Source: Nitratireductor luteus (GTDB lineage: Bacteria; Pseudomonadota; Alphaproteobacteria; Rhizobiales; Rhizobiaceae). From it: a stretch of DNA of 64,000 nucleotides. The translations under genes were made by a program, and so were the position numbers. Of this stretch, positions 1 to 8,437 are shown one piece after another (position 1 is the first letter of the stretch; every line of letters starts with the position of its first letter). Below the pieces are notes generated by a model. That model was not told the origin of the DNA. It did no database searches and saw only the letters and a program-made list of their open reading frames with translations. The stretch spans positions 248,001 through 312,000 of the forward strand of contig NZ_JAOANW010000002.1 of NCBI RefSeq assembly GCF_026162365.1, in the 5' to 3' direction.

Positions 1-2
1 AG

Positions 3-749
3 GACATGTTCCGCGAGGAGGTGCTGGCTGCGCTCGATATGGTAGAAGAGCGTGGAATCGATCCACGCGCCATGCGCTCCTCCTGGGCCGGAGCAATGGG
101 CCAGCCGCAGTTCCTGCCCAGCTCCTACCTGAAATACGCCGTGGACGGCGATGGCGACGGGCGCGCCGACATCTGGAACTCGGAAGCCGACACTTTGGCC
201 TCCATCGCCAACTACCTTGCCCAGCACGGCTGGGTGCGCGGGCGCGACTGGGGTTTCGAGGTCGTCGTTCCGCAAGAGATCTCATGTGCGCTGGAAGGTC
301 CCGACCAGGGTCGCCGCATCGCAGACTGGGCCGCCATGGGCATCAGGCGTGTGGGCGGAAAGGATTTTCCAGCCCATGAGTTGAGCGGCGAGGGCTATTT
401 GATGATGCCGGCCGGCCGCTATGGCCCCGCCTTCGTCGTCACGCCCAATTTCTATCGGCTCAAGGACTACAATGAGAGCGATCTCTACGCCCTCTTTGTC
501 GGCCATGCCGGCGACCGGATCATGTATGGCGACATTTCCTTCCAGGCGGAATGGCGGGCGGTCAGCGGCATCGGCCGGTCCGAAATTGCCGCCATGCAGC
601 GGGCGCTGGAGGGAATGGGATACGATGTCGGCGGCGCCGATGGGCTGGCGGGCTTCAAGACGCGGCGTTCAATAGGGAATTGGCAAGAAAGAGAAGGCAA
701 GATCGCGACCTGCTTCCCCGATGCGGAACTGGCGCGCCAGCTCCGCTAG
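3..749 (+). CDS. Lytic murein transglycosylase, MltB/SLT_2 family (5' partial)
   Basis: The reading frame runs off the left edge, so the N-terminus, with the signal peptide and probably the catalytic glutamate, lies outside the window. What remains has the MltB-family hallmarks GAMGQPQF-PSSY followed by a DGDGDGRADIW segment, then a C-terminal region (about the last 60 residues) that looks like a PG_binding_1 peptidoglycan-binding domain, with QRALEGMGYD and GADG motifs. Such enzymes cleave the MurNAc-GlcNAc bond in the periplasm and release 1,6-anhydro muropeptides. The ATG at position 6 is internal and should not be taken as the start. The stop codon lies at the very edge of a two-palindrome repeat. 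Family assignment is firm; the exact paralogue is not known. Confidence 0.88.
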   Translation, partial: DMFREEVLAALDMVEERGIDPRAMRSSWAGAMGQPQFLPSSYLKYAVDGDGDGRADIWNSEADTLASIANYLAQHGWVRGRDWGFEVVVPQEISCALEGPDQGRRIADWAAMGIRRVGGKDFPAHELSGEGYLMMPAGRYGPAFVVTPNFYRLKDYNESDLYALFVGHAGDRIMYGDISFQAEWRAVSGIGRSEIAAMQRALEGMGYDVGGADGLAGFKTRRSIGNWQEREGKIATCFPDAELARQLR

Positions 750-850
750 AGCGCCGTGCGTCCTTTCGGACGCACAAAGGACGCTCTAACAGTTTGAATC
801 TACGCATCGTGCTTTCCGAAAATCGATTCCGATTTTCGGGCCGATGCTGT
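748..850 (+). repeat. RIME-like two-palindrome repeat, copy 1 (most complete)
   Basis: Palindrome 1 has an outer arm AGAGCG/CGCTCT (748-753, 782-787) and an inner stem TGCGTCC/GGACGCA (757-763, 768-774). A linker reading TTGAATCTACGCATCGTGC follows. Palindrome 2 is CCGAAAATCG/CGATTTTCGG (816-825, 830-839). Related copies lie near 19.4, 27.5, 28.6 and 57.2 kb. The architecture matches the RIME and Bru-RS intergenic elements known from Rhizobiales; the family name is my inference. It begins at the stop codon of the transglycosylase gene and could also act as its transcript end. Confidence 0.8.
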
Positions 851-908
851 AGGGAACGCGGCGGACACAACGGCGTTGAGCCTTGTCCGGTTGCAACAGG
901 AGGGGTTC

Positions 909-1157
909 ATGCATCTCTTTAATCCATTGATCAAACTCGGCGCGATGGCCTGCGCGGCGGTTATCCTGTCGAGTTGCACGGTTGTCGTCGACGAAGGTCC
1001 CGATCGCCCGCGCCCGCCAAGGCCGGACCGCCCGCAAATGTGCACCAAGGAATATAATCCCGTCTGCGCAAGGCGCGGCGACCGGATCCGTACCTTTCCC
1101 AACGCCTGCACCGCACGGGTCGAGGATTACAGGGTGATCCATCCGGGAAGCTGCTGA
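909..1157 (+). CDS. Small lipoprotein with Kazal-like protease-inhibitor domain
   Basis: An 82-residue protein. The start at 909 is chosen because a strong AGGAGGGG ribosome binding site lies just upstream at about 898-905; an in-frame start at 876 lacks one. Residues 1-23 form a lipoprotein signal ending in the lipobox LSSC (lipidated Cys23). A proline/arginine-rich spacer (RPRPPRP) follows, then a short cysteine domain with the pattern C-x7-C-x13-C-x14-C and the core PVCA...FPNAC, typical of Kazal-type folds but with only four cysteines. It is probably anchored to a membrane facing the periplasm or surface. Inhibition of a serine protease is inferred from the fold only. It stands alone and is followed by a strong terminator. 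Confidence 0.7.
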   Translation: MHLFNPLIKLGAMACAAVILSSCTVVVDEGPDRPRPPRPDRPQMCTKEYNPVCARRGDRIRTFPNACTARVEDYRVIHPGSC

Positions 1158-1177
1158 GTTGCGGCACTACGACTAAG

Positions 1178-1212
1178 AAAGGCCGCGGCGTCGAACGCCG
1201 CGGCCTTTTGTT
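1178..1212. terminator. Bidirectional intrinsic terminator between the Kazal lipoprotein and cpaA
   Basis: A perfect 14-bp stem (1178-1191 with 1195-1208) with a 3-nt CGA loop. T residues follow on the plus side and the mirror-image A run on the other, so it can end both convergent transcripts. Confidence 0.9.
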
Positions 1213-1236
1213 TGGCAATCGAACCTACAAAAATGC

Positions 1237-1767
1237 TCAGGGAGCCGTCATCCGCGCCATCGCCCACTGCATCAGCGGCGTTTGGGAATAGGTGAGCAGC
1301 CCGCCCACGCCGAGGGCGACGCCGTACGGGATACCCGCCTTCTGGTCGGAAAAATGCCGCAACAGCACATTGGCGCCTGTCAGGGCGGAGATGGGGGAAT
1401 TGCGATAGGCGATGAGCGCCAGGGTCAGCGCGCCACCGGCCACGGTCGACAGGAGGAGGTATTCCAGGAGACCTGTGTTGAAGCCGAACCAGACGGAAGT
1501 GGCGGCAAGCAGTTTGGCATCGCCGCCGCCCATGCCGCCGAGGGCGAACAGGCCGAAAGTCACCACGAGCACCGCCGCACCGGCGGCGAAATGCATGCCG
1601 TAGACGGCCCATTCCATACCGGTGAAGGGCGCGATCAGCGCAAAGGCGGCGATCAGCAGCAGCGACACCCGGTTGGCGATAGTCATCGACACCATGTCGG
1701 ACACGGCGGCATAGGCCATGCAGAAGGGGAATATGACGAAGATGGCGGCTTCAAGCATCGGCTTCAC
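1237..1767 (-). CDS. cpaA: Prepilin peptidase CpaA (type IV prepilin peptidase, A24 family)
   Basis: A 176-residue inner-membrane protein made almost entirely of hydrophobic helices. It has the two aspartates expected for the aspartyl prepilin peptidase active site: Asp24 in SDMVSMTIANR near the N-terminus and Asp83 in GGGDAK. It would cleave the leader of the Flp pilin and the TadE-like pseudopilins encoded just upstream and across the divergent region. In rhizobia cpaA normally sits at the head of a long cpa/tad operon. Here its 3' end runs directly into a terminator and an unrelated convergent gene, so the secretion ATPase, secretin and platform genes must lie elsewhere or be absent. It probably shares a transcript with the pilin gene 135 bp upstream. 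Confidence 0.9.
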   Translation of the reverse strand: MKPMLEAAIFVIFPFCMAYAAVSDMVSMTIANRVSLLLIAAFALIAPFTGMEWAVYGMHFAAGAAVLVVTFGLFALGGMGGGDAKLLAATSVWFGFNTGLLEYLLLSTVAGGALTLALIAYRNSPISALTGANVLLRHFSDQKAGIPYGVALGVGGLLTYSQTPLMQWAMARMTAP

Positions 1768-1902
1768 CTGGATGAGGAAACGAAGCGATTATGGGCATGC
1801 GGGCTTTAAGGCTTGGTGAAGGGGCCAGCGGTATATGCTTTCGGCACAATGAAAAGGCCGCCAGCCTCGCGGCAAGCGGCCCTTCCGATCATTCCGGCAT
1901 GG

Positions 1903-2082
1903 TTAGTTAGCCGGAGGATTTTCCATAGTCGTGCCCAGGCCGGTCAGCGTGGTGCCGATGCTGTCGCTGAGCGCGCCGGCGCCCGCGATGATGCCAACGG
2001 CGATGAGGGCGGCGATCAGGCCGTATTCGATAGCGGTCGCGCCGGACTCGTCCTTGGCGAAACGTGCAAACAGCTTAGTCAT
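1903..2082 (-). CDS. pilA: Flp/Fap-type major pilin subunit
   Basis: A 59-residue protein that begins after a good AAGGAG site (2090-2095). It has a short basic leader, then the Flp processing motif SG/ATAIEYGLIAALIA with the conserved Glu-Tyr pair at positions 5 and 6 of the mature protein, then one long hydrophobic helix and a short polar tail. CpaA would cut after Gly14. The mature subunits polymerise into the tight-adherence (Tad) pilus used for surface attachment. The gene is divergent from the CpaC-N-like gene across about 285 bp of fairly AT-rich DNA that must hold both promoters. The motif is diagnostic. Confidence 0.93.
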   Translation of the reverse strand: MTKLFARFAKDESGATAIEYGLIAALIAVGIIAGAGALSDSIGTTLTGLGTTMENPPAN

Positions 2083-2367
2083 GGGAGAACTCCTTACTCC
2101 GGTTTTCTACAGCACTTCCGTCAACTGTTCTTGTGCGTCGATCGGATGGACGGGAATGTAGGCCGGAGCTGTTTCAATGCGCTTAACAAACAATATTACC
2201 GAAACCTTACGAGGTGCATGTCGTCCGACTGGTTAATGCTGTCACAACAATTTCGATAGCATTTCGACTGACGCCTGCGTCCGCCCAAGTACGGGTCTTC
2301 CTAGCATTAATACTCAATTCACCAGTTTCGTTCATCTTTGGTCAGCTTATGTGGCGGGAGAACCGAA

Positions 2368-2793
2368 ATGGCCGTGAGGTCCTATATATATAGCGTAGGT
2401 TTTGCATTGGTGGCCGGCCTGGTGCTGTCACCAGCTGCCGCCCTGGCCGATGCCGGCATCAAGGTAGTGATGAACCAGGCCAAGATCGTCAAGCTAGCGC
2501 GGCCGGCCGACACCGTCGTCATTGGCAATCCCGAAATCGCCGACGCGGCGGTGCAGGATTCCACGACCATCGTGCTCACAGGCAAGGGCTTCGGCGTTAC
2601 CAACATCGTCGTGCTGGACATAGAGGGCCAGCCCATTGTCGACGAACAGATCACTGTATCGCGGCAGGCCGCGGAATCAGTACGCATCTACCGCCGTTCG
2701 AGCATCCAGACACTGTCCTGCACGCCCTATTGCGAAGGCTCATACAAGACCGAAGCCGAAAGAATGTCGGAAATGGAGATGGCGGGTCAGTAA
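2368..2793 (+). CDS. Stand-alone pilus-formation N-terminal-domain protein (CpaC-N-like)
   Basis: A 141-residue secreted protein. The start at 2368 has GGGAG just upstream; a start at 2338 would add an implausible N-terminus. Residues 1-28 form a signal peptide ending near ALADA. The core, with VKLARPADTVVIGNPEIADA and a GKGFGVTNIVVLD strand, matches the N-terminal domain that precedes the secretin in CpaC/RcpA-type Tad secretins. There is no secretin domain: the protein ends with a short tail carrying two cysteines (TLSCTPYCEG). It may bind the outer-membrane secretin or stabilise the pilus channel, but that is inference. It is followed, after 134 bp, by two TadE-like genes. Confidence 0.78.
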   Translation: MAVRSYIYSVGFALVAGLVLSPAAALADAGIKVVMNQAKIVKLARPADTVVIGNPEIADAAVQDSTTIVLTGKGFGVTNIVVLDIEGQPIVDEQITVSRQAAESVRIYRRSSIQTLSCTPYCEGSYKTEAERMSEMEMAGQ

Positions 2794-2927
2794 TGCCGGG
2801 CGGCCCCGGCTGGATTGGTTGCCGCCGGTTTAACAGGAAGCCTCCGTTCTTACTCATCGGCAAAACCGAAGCTCAACCCCTTGCTGCTAGTATCCTGGCA
2901 GTTCCTGTAGTTCCGTGGGGCGGAGTG

Positions 2928-3482
2928 ATGAAGGCAATGGAAGCGAATATGAGGCGCAAAGGGCTGTTCGGCCTGTTCATGCGCGACAGGAAGGGCGTGG
3001 CGGCGCTTGAATTCGCGATGCTGGCCGCGCCATTCTTCATACTCTTCTTTGCCATCGTCGAGCTTTGCATTTCGGTTGCCACCTGGCAGTTGTTGAACAA
3101 TGCCGCCGACGACGTTGCCCGCGTCCTGCGAACCGGGCAGGTGAAGGCGGCAGATCTGGACGAAGCAGAGTTTCGCGAGATGATCTGTGACCGAATGCTG
3201 TTCCTCGTCAGCAGCGATTGCCCCGGCCTGATCGTTGACCTCAAGCAGTACGATACGTTCGCGCTGGCCGCCGCTGCGAAAATGCGCGTCAGGGATGGCG
3301 AAGTGGTGATCGAGAACCGCGGATTCGATCCCGGACCGTCCCAATCCAAGAACAAGATGCGCATCGTCTATAAATGGTCGACGCTGACCGGTTTCATGAA
3401 GAGCAGGCTGTTCAATCTGAACGACGGGACGAGCTCACTCTTCGCCGCCGTCACCTGGCAAAATGAGCCCTTCGATGACTGA
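2928..3482 (+). CDS. TadE-like pseudopilin
   Basis: A 184-residue protein starting at 2928, with ATG codons at 2937 and 2949 as alternatives. A basic leader is followed by the prepilin-like cleavage motif KG/VAALEF with Glu at position 5 and a hydrophobic helix (MLAAPFFILFFAIVEL). The rest is a polar periplasmic domain with two cysteines (ICD and SDC). TadE/TadF proteins are processed by the same peptidase as Flp and are needed for Tad pilus assembly. The stop codon overlaps the next gene in an ATGACTGA junction, so the two are translationally coupled. Confidence 0.87.
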   Translation: MKAMEANMRRKGLFGLFMRDRKGVAALEFAMLAAPFFILFFAIVELCISVATWQLLNNAADDVARVLRTGQVKAADLDEAEFREMICDRMLFLVSSDCPGLIVDLKQYDTFALAAAAKMRVRDGEVVIENRGFDPGPSQSKNKMRIVYKWSTLTGFMKSRLFNLNDGTSSLFAAVTWQNEPFDD

Positions 3483-4128
3483 CCTGAAGCAAAACGCACT
3501 TGTCGCCCGTCTTGCAACACCGGCCGCCAATCGCGGACTTGCCGGGAGAGCGATAGCGCTCCTTCGTGACCGACGTGGCGTGGCCGCAGTCGAATTCGCG
3601 TTCATCGCGCCGCTTCTCATCGGGGTTTATTTCCTTGCCCTGGAATATTCGCTCGCGGTCGTGACCAGCTCGAATGTGGAGCGCTCGGCCAGCCAGGTTG
3701 GCGATCTGATCACCCAGCAGCAGACGATCACCAGGTCCGAGGTGGACGCCATCATGGAGATCGGCGAATCCGTCCTGCAGCCCTATGAGCGCTCGCAGCC
3801 GGTGATTACCGTGACCGCTATCGAAATCACCGATGACCCAGAGCCCAAAGCCAAGGTCGTCTGGTCGCGGAAAATGGTTGCCGGCGCTGGAAGTCCCGAT
3901 ACGACACCGGGAACGGAGACGACAGTGCCCGGGGATCTCATGGTCCCCGGATCGTTTCTCATTCGCGCCCACACCACACTCGATTACCAGCCATTCGGCT
4001 CACGGTCGACGGATGAAGGCAACCACTTTGGCTTCGGCGGCGCGTTCGACGCGCTCAACATGACGATGGGCGGGCGCTACCATCTTCGGCCCCGGGTGAG
4101 CACGACGATACCCTGCAGCGATTGCTGA
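3475..4128 (+). CDS. TadE/TadG-like pseudopilin, second copy
   Basis: About 217 residues when started at the ATG that overlaps the previous stop; an in-frame ATG at 3463 is also possible. After an N-terminal cytoplasmic stretch of about 34 residues comes RG/VAAVEFAFIAP and a hydrophobic helix, the same prepilin-like signature as its neighbour, then a mostly beta-rich periplasmic region ending in a CSDC pair. It is likely a partner of the upstream TadE-like protein as a minor pseudopilin pair, as TadE and TadF are in classic tad loci. No other tad genes follow; the next gene, deoB, is metabolic. Confidence 0.85.
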   Translation: MTDLKQNALVARLATPAANRGLAGRAIALLRDRRGVAAVEFAFIAPLLIGVYFLALEYSLAVVTSSNVERSASQVGDLITQQQTITRSEVDAIMEIGESVLQPYERSQPVITVTAIEITDDPEPKAKVVWSRKMVAGAGSPDTTPGTETTVPGDLMVPGSFLIRAHTTLDYQPFGSRSTDEGNHFGFGGAFDALNMTMGGRYHLRPRVSTTIPCSDC

Positions 4129-4215
4129 CCCTGCTTCATCGCAACCGGCCTGACTTCCATCTGTCAACATGACGGTGTTGGCGGCATTGCCAATATTGCG
4201 GCCCCTGACTATCTC

Positions 4216-4239
4216 TGGTGCTCCACCCACGGAGCACCA
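4216..4239 (+). promoter_or_regulatory. Hairpin covering the deoB ribosome binding site
   Basis: A perfect 9-bp inverted repeat TGGTGCTCC/GGAGCACCA (4216-4224 with 4231-4239) and a 6-nt loop. The only Shine-Dalgarno-like sequence for deoB, GGAG at 4231-4234, is in the 3' arm, ending 8 nt before the ATG at 4243. The folded RNA would hide the ribosome binding site. A regulatory role is inferred. Confidence 0.55.
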
Positions 4240-4242
4240 TGC

Positions 4243-5478
4243 ATGGCCCGCGCATTTCTTTTCGTCCTCGATTCCTTCGGCATCGGCCATGCTGCGGACG
4301 CCGCCGGCTTCGGCGACCGTGGGGCGGACACGTACGGCCATATCGTGGAGGCCTGCGACACCGGCGCGGCGGACAGGGCGGGCCTGCGTTCCGGCCCTCT
4401 CCATGTGCCCAATATGCGGCGGCTGGGCCTCGATGCCGCCCATGCGCTGGCCGCCGGCAAGCCGGGCGAGAGCGCTCGGGCCTTGCCGGATGCGCTTTAC
4501 GGTGCAGCCGACGAGGTTTCAAAGGGCAAGGATACGCCTTCGGGCCATTGGGAGATCGCCGGCGTGCCGGTTCCCTTCGAATGGGGTTATTTCCCGCAAA
4601 CCGTCCCGACCTTCCCCCCAGATCTCACCCGGAGGATCATTGACGAAGCGGGGCTTCCGGGCATCCTTGGCGATTGCCACGCCTCGGGAACCGAGATCAT
4701 CGCCCGGCTCGGTGAGGAGCACATAAGGACCGGAAAGCCTATCTGCTACACCTCGGCCGATTCCGTCTATCAGATCGCCGCGCATGAAGAGCATTTCGGC
4801 CTCGACCGTCTCTATGCGCTTTGCGAGACGGCCCGCCGGCTGGTCGACCCCTACAATATCGGCCGCGTCATCGCCCGTCCCTTCGTCGGCGAGACCGCCG
4901 TGACCTTCGAACGGACCGCCAACCGTCGCGACTACGCCGTGCCGCCACCCGAGCCCACTGTGCTGGACCGGGTGACGGCGGCGGGCGGGCGTGTCATCGC
5001 CGTCGGCAAGATCGGCGACATCTTCGCCCATCAAGGCGTCGGGGAAGTGCGCAAGGCGGCGGGCAACATGACGCTTTTCGACGCCACGCTCGGCGCCATG
5101 GACGACGCCGAGGACGGTGATCTCGTGTTCACCAATTTCGTCGATTTTGACTCTCTTTATGGCCACCGGCGCGACGTTGCTGGCTATGCGGCCGCGCTGG
5201 AGGCGTTCGATCGCCGACTGCCGGAAGCACTGGCGAAGCTGAAGCGCGGCGATATCCTGATCCTGACCGCCGATCACGGCTGCGACCCGACCTGGAAGGG
5301 GACGGACCACACGCGCGAGCGCGTTCCCATCCTCGGCATCGGGCCCGAGTTGAGCGCAGGATCGATAGGCGTGCGCAGGACCTTCGCCGATATGGGCGAG
5401 ACCGTAGCCGCCCATCTTGGCCTGCCCCCAGGCACGCATGGCACACCCTTCCTGCCCGGATCATCGCCCGATGCCTGA
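4243..5478 (+). CDS. deoB: Phosphopentomutase
   Basis: A 411-residue cytosolic enzyme that interconverts (deoxy)ribose 1-phosphate and 5-phosphate during nucleoside salvage. The length matches the family. An N-terminal metal-binding motif (LDSFGIG, Asp10), the phospho-acceptor region KDTPSGHWE (Thr98) and the C-terminal metal motif TADHGCDPT are all present, as expected for the alkaline-phosphatase superfamily. It is followed by mutM with an 8-bp overlap (ATGCCTGA), so the two are coupled. Expression may be limited by the hairpin over its ribosome binding site. Confidence 0.97.
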   Translation: MARAFLFVLDSFGIGHAADAAGFGDRGADTYGHIVEACDTGAADRAGLRSGPLHVPNMRRLGLDAAHALAAGKPGESARALPDALYGAADEVSKGKDTPSGHWEIAGVPVPFEWGYFPQTVPTFPPDLTRRIIDEAGLPGILGDCHASGTEIIARLGEEHIRTGKPICYTSADSVYQIAAHEEHFGLDRLYALCETARRLVDPYNIGRVIARPFVGETAVTFERTANRRDYAVPPPEPTVLDRVTAAGGRVIAVGKIGDIFAHQGVGEVRKAAGNMTLFDATLGAMDDAEDGDLVFTNFVDFDSLYGHRRDVAGYAAALEAFDRRLPEALAKLKRGDILILTADHGCDPTWKGTDHTRERVPILGIGPELSAGSIGVRRTFADMGETVAAHLGLPPGTHGTPFLPGSSPDA

Positions 5479-6376
5479 GCTTCCCGAGGTCGAAACGGTG
5501 CGCCGGGGTCTCGAACCGGTGATGGAGGGTGCCCGCATCGTCGCGCTGGACCAGCGCCGGCCTGATCTCCGGTTTCCCTTTCCGGACGACTTTGCCGCAA
5601 GAGTAGCCGGACGACGCGTCACAGCCCTTGCAAGGCGTGCCAAATATCTGCTCATCCATCTGGATAGCGGCGCGGTGCTGATCTGCCACTTGGGCATGTC
5701 CGGATCTTTTCGCATCGAACGGGAGTTCGCAGCGGATGTTCCGGGCTCCTTCCACCATGCCCGCCCGAGGGATGCGAAGCACGATCACGTACGCTTCTCG
5801 CTGCAAGGGCCGAAGGGCGAGGCGGCGCTGGTGACCTACAACGATCCGCGGCGTTTCGGTTTCATGCTGCTTGCCGAGGCAGCCGAACTGGACGCGCACC
5901 CACTGCTGGCGGGCCTGGGAGTGGAGCCGACCGGAAATACGCTCGACGGCGCTCTGCTGGCCGCGCTGCTCAGGGGCCGGCAGGCCCCGTTGAAGGCAGC
6001 TTTGCTGGATCAGCGCATCGTCGCCGGGCTGGGCAATATCTATGTCTGCGAGGCGCTATGGCGCGCCGGCCTGTCGCCCCGCCGCCGGGCGGGGTCCATC
6101 GTCGGCGAGGGTAGAGCAACAGGAAACGGGGCTACGGCCAGGACCGAACGACTTGCCAAGGCGGTGCGCGCCGTCATTGCCGAGGCCATCGCCGCCGGCG
6201 GCTCATCGTTGCGCGACCACATGCGAGCCGACGGATCGCTCGGCTATTTCCAGCATTCCTTCAATGCCTATGACCGAGAGGGCGAAGCCTGCCACAAACC
6301 AGGCTGCGACGGCACCATACGGCGCATCGTGCAATCGGGCCGATCCACATTCTACTGTCCTGCATGCCAGCGGTAG
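5471..6376 (+). CDS. mutM: Formamidopyrimidine-DNA glycosylase (Fpg)
   Basis: A 301-residue DNA repair enzyme that removes 8-oxoguanine and ring-opened purines and nicks the abasic site. The start at 5471 gives the obligatory N-terminus MPELPEVE, whose Pro2 is the Schiff-base nucleophile and Glu3 is catalytic. Lys58 in RRAKYLL corresponds to the conserved helix-two-turn-helix region lysine. The C-terminus has a zinc finger in which the first cysteine pair is C-x4-C (CHKPGC) and the second is CPAC. Frame and motifs are intact. It overlaps the deoB stop by 8 bp. Confidence 0.97.
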   Translation: MPELPEVETVRRGLEPVMEGARIVALDQRRPDLRFPFPDDFAARVAGRRVTALARRAKYLLIHLDSGAVLICHLGMSGSFRIEREFAADVPGSFHHARPRDAKHDHVRFSLQGPKGEAALVTYNDPRRFGFMLLAEAAELDAHPLLAGLGVEPTGNTLDGALLAALLRGRQAPLKAALLDQRIVAGLGNIYVCEALWRAGLSPRRRAGSIVGEGRATGNGATARTERLAKAVRAVIAEAIAAGGSSLRDHMRADGSLGYFQHSFNAYDREGEACHKPGCDGTIRRIVQSGRSTFYCPACQR

Positions 6377-6420
6377 GGCCAGCATAGGGTAAACGTCAAA
6401 CACATATCAGGAGGGTTTTC

Positions 6421-7194
6421 ATGGCTTACGAGACTATTCTAGTGGAGACGCGCGGCCGCGTCGGCCTCATCACGCTCAACCGCCCCAAGGCGCTCAATGC
6501 GCTGAACTCCAAGGTACTGGAGGAACTGGTGGCGGCGGCCGAGGCCTTCGACGGCAACGGCAAGATCGGAGCCATCGTCATCACCGGTTCGGAGAAGGCC
6601 TTCGCGGCCGGCGCCGACATCAAGGAGATGCAGCCGAAAAGCTATATCGAAGCCTATATGGAGGATTTCTTCGCCGGATGGGAGCGCCTCACGCGGGTGC
6701 GCAAGCCGGTCATCGCGGCGGTGGCCGGCTATGCGCTGGGCGGCGGCTGCGAGCTTGCCATGATGTGCGACTTCATCCTGGCCGCCGATAACGCCAAGTT
6801 CGGCCAGCCCGAGATCACGCTGGGCGTAATGCCGGGCATGGGCGGATCGCAGCGGCTGACGCGCTTCGTCGGCAAGTCCAAGGCCATGGAGATGTGCCTG
6901 ACCGGCCGCATGATGGACGCGGAGGAGGCGGAGCGTTCGGGCCTGGTGTCGCGGGTCGTGCCGGCTGGCGAACTGCTCGAGGAAGCGCTGAAGGTGGCCG
7001 GCAAGATCGCCGAATTCTCGCTGCCGGCAGTCATGATGGTGAAGGAAGCGGTCAACCGCTCCTACGAGACGACGCTCGGCGAAGGCCTCCGGTTCGAACG
7101 ACGGGTCTTCCATTCCATGTTCGCGCTCGACGACCAGAAGGAAGGCATGAGGGCATTTACCGAGAAGCGCTCCGCCCAGTTCAAGAACCGCTGA
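6421..7194 (+). CDS. Enoyl-CoA hydratase (crotonase family)
   Basis: 257 residues, the usual length for short-chain enoyl-CoA hydratase, which hydrates trans-2-enoyl-CoA in fatty-acid beta-oxidation and related pathways. Both catalytic glutamates are present: Glu111 in [11 protein letters not shown] and Glu131 in [14 protein letters not shown]. The oxyanion-hole segment [10 protein letters not shown] is intact. A strong GGAGGG ribosome binding site precedes the ATG by about 6 nt. It lies 44 bp after mutM and may be cotranscribed. The exact substrate range cannot be told from sequence. Confidence 0.92.
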   Translation: MAYETILVETRGRVGLITLNRPKALNALNSKVLEELVAAAEAFDGNGKIGAIVITGSEKAFAAGADIKEMQPKSYIEAYMEDFFAGWERLTRVRKPVIAAVAGYALGGGCELAMMCDFILAADNAKFGQPEITLGVMPGMGGSQRLTRFVGKSKAMEMCLTGRMMDAEEAERSGLVSRVVPAGELLEEALKVAGKIAEFSLPAVMMVKEAVNRSYETTLGEGLRFERRVFHSMFALDDQKEGMRAFTEKRSAQFKNR

Positions 7195-7216
7195 GCGAAA
7201 CGCGCGCCAAAATGCA

Positions 7217-7245
7217 TTGACGCGCCTGGGAAGCTGGATTATAAG
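7217..7245 (+). promoter_or_regulatory. Sigma-70-type promoter for rpsT
   Basis: A -35 box TTGACG (7217-7222), exactly 17 bp of spacer, and a -10 box TATAAG (7240-7245). Transcription would begin near 7252 and give a leader of about 100 nt before rpsT. Confidence 0.75.
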
Positions 7246-7355
7246 CCGGCCCAACTGAGGTGGCCCTACGGCTGCCCTTTTATTTTGTGCCCAAGGGTCC
7301 CTGCGTCGTGCAGGCTCGCCTCGCGGCAGCGACAGTTGAAAACGAGAGAGGAAAT

Positions 7356-7622
7356 ATGGCCAACACCACTTCGGCCAAGAAGGCGGTTCGAAAGATCGCC
7401 CGCCGTACCGCAGTGAACAAGAGCCGCCGCTCGCGTGTTCGCAGCTTCGTCCGCAAGGTCGAGGAGGCACTCGCCGCCGGCGACAAGACGGCAGCGGAAG
7501 AGGCCTTCAAGGCCGCGCAGCCCGAACTGATGCGCGCCGCCGGCAAGGGCGTCGTTCATAAGAACACGGCCTCTCGGAAGGTCTCGCGCCTCGCGCAACG
7601 CGTGAAAACGCTCAGCGCCTGA
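7356..7622 (+). CDS. rpsT: 30S ribosomal protein S20
   Basis: An 88-residue basic protein starting [13 protein letters not shown]. The ATG at 7356 follows a GAGAGGA ribosome binding site; an in-frame GTG 96 bp upstream is not credible. It is rich in Lys, Arg and Ala in the helical pattern typical of S20, which binds 16S rRNA early in 30S assembly. It has its own promoter and a strong terminator, so it is a single-gene transcript. Placement just upstream of dnaA is common in Rhizobiales. Confidence 0.97.
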   Translation: MANTTSAKKAVRKIARRTAVNKSRRSRVRSFVRKVEEALAAGDKTAAEEAFKAAQPELMRAAGKGVVHKNTASRKVSRLAQRVKTLSA

Positions 7623-7643
7623 ACCTGCATCGGTAGCTGTAAG

Positions 7644-7669
7644 AACCCGGCCTTTTGAGCCGGGTTTTT
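7644..7669 (+). terminator. Intrinsic terminator of rpsT
   Basis: Perfect 8-bp stem AACCCGGC/GCCGGGTT (7644-7651, 7659-7666) with a CTTTTGA loop, followed by TTT-C-TTT. Confidence 0.92.
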
Positions 7670-8437
7670 CTTTGCCGGGTAGCAGCTTGCAGGAGATGGT
7701 TATTTCCTTGCTCGAGGCGAGCGCATCTTCGTTTGCCGGCGTTTTGTTTCAAACCATTAGGAATACTGTCATATAAGGCCGTACCGTGCTTGGCAGTGAA
7801 ATCTATTTGTCTATTGTAATCATATAGTTATGGAATGTTATCCACAGGCTGCACCCGTCACGGAGCCGCCACCCTGCGGGCCTTAATGTCAAGCAGAATT
7901 TTTCGATTTTTTTTCTATTGCGAGGCGTGACTGGAAGCTTCTCGAAAAGGCTCTGGAATCAAAAAGCTTTATCCGTTTTGTAATGGTTCCGCCGCCCTGT
8001 CGCGGAGGTTGCACCGGCGGGATTCGTGAAAAAAGCGTTATCCGCGCACTTGCTCTTTCCACACGGATTTCGGTATTGTCAGCCCATCGCAAGGGCAGTC
8101 GAGCAGCCCGGGAAAACTAGCCGAAATGGGCAGTAGCAGCAGCGCGGAGTTTTCCGCGTGCCGGGAGGTTTTTGCTCGAGCGATATGTAGAGTCGGGCAG
8201 ATTCGTCACTGTTTTGAAGGTGGAAATCGGTTCTGGCCCGTGGCCGGAAGCGCTATTGCTTTGGCTGCAGCGTGACATCGGCTTGGGGGATGGGAGACGT
8301 GGAAATACAAAAAGGGGCACTTCCCGGCTGCATTGACCGGGCAGGGCATGGGGACGGGCAATTGAAGGCCGTACTGACGCCTTTTGTCTAGACGGCCCGT
8401 ATCTAAGATCAGAAAAAATTTTAACAGGGAAACGAGG
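7670..8437 (+). promoter_or_regulatory. Long dnaA upstream region with a DnaA-box cluster
   Basis: About 770 bp without a credible gene, by far the largest gap in the window. It holds one perfect DnaA box TTATCCACA (7838-7846) and weaker matches TTATCCGTT (7969-7977), TTATCCGCG (8038-8046) and CTTTCCACA (8055-8063), all in the same orientation. The DNA at 7741-7835 and 7898-7918 (a T-rich run) is AT-rich compared with its surroundings. The simplest reading is autoregulation of dnaA. It could also be a replication origin, although rhizobial origins are usually described near hemE. From 8100 to 8400 I see no recognisable element. Confidence 0.55.
7838..7846 (+). promoter_or_regulatory. Perfect DnaA box
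   Basis: TTATCCACA, an exact match to the consensus DnaA 9-mer, 592 bp before the dnaA start. Confidence 0.85.

Noticed and set aside
2083-2367. Possible CtrA-binding site (TTAA-N7-TTAA) in the pilin divergent region
   Set aside because: Best match near 2307-2321 (TTAA-TACTCAA-TTCA) has a mismatch in the second half; not enough to claim.
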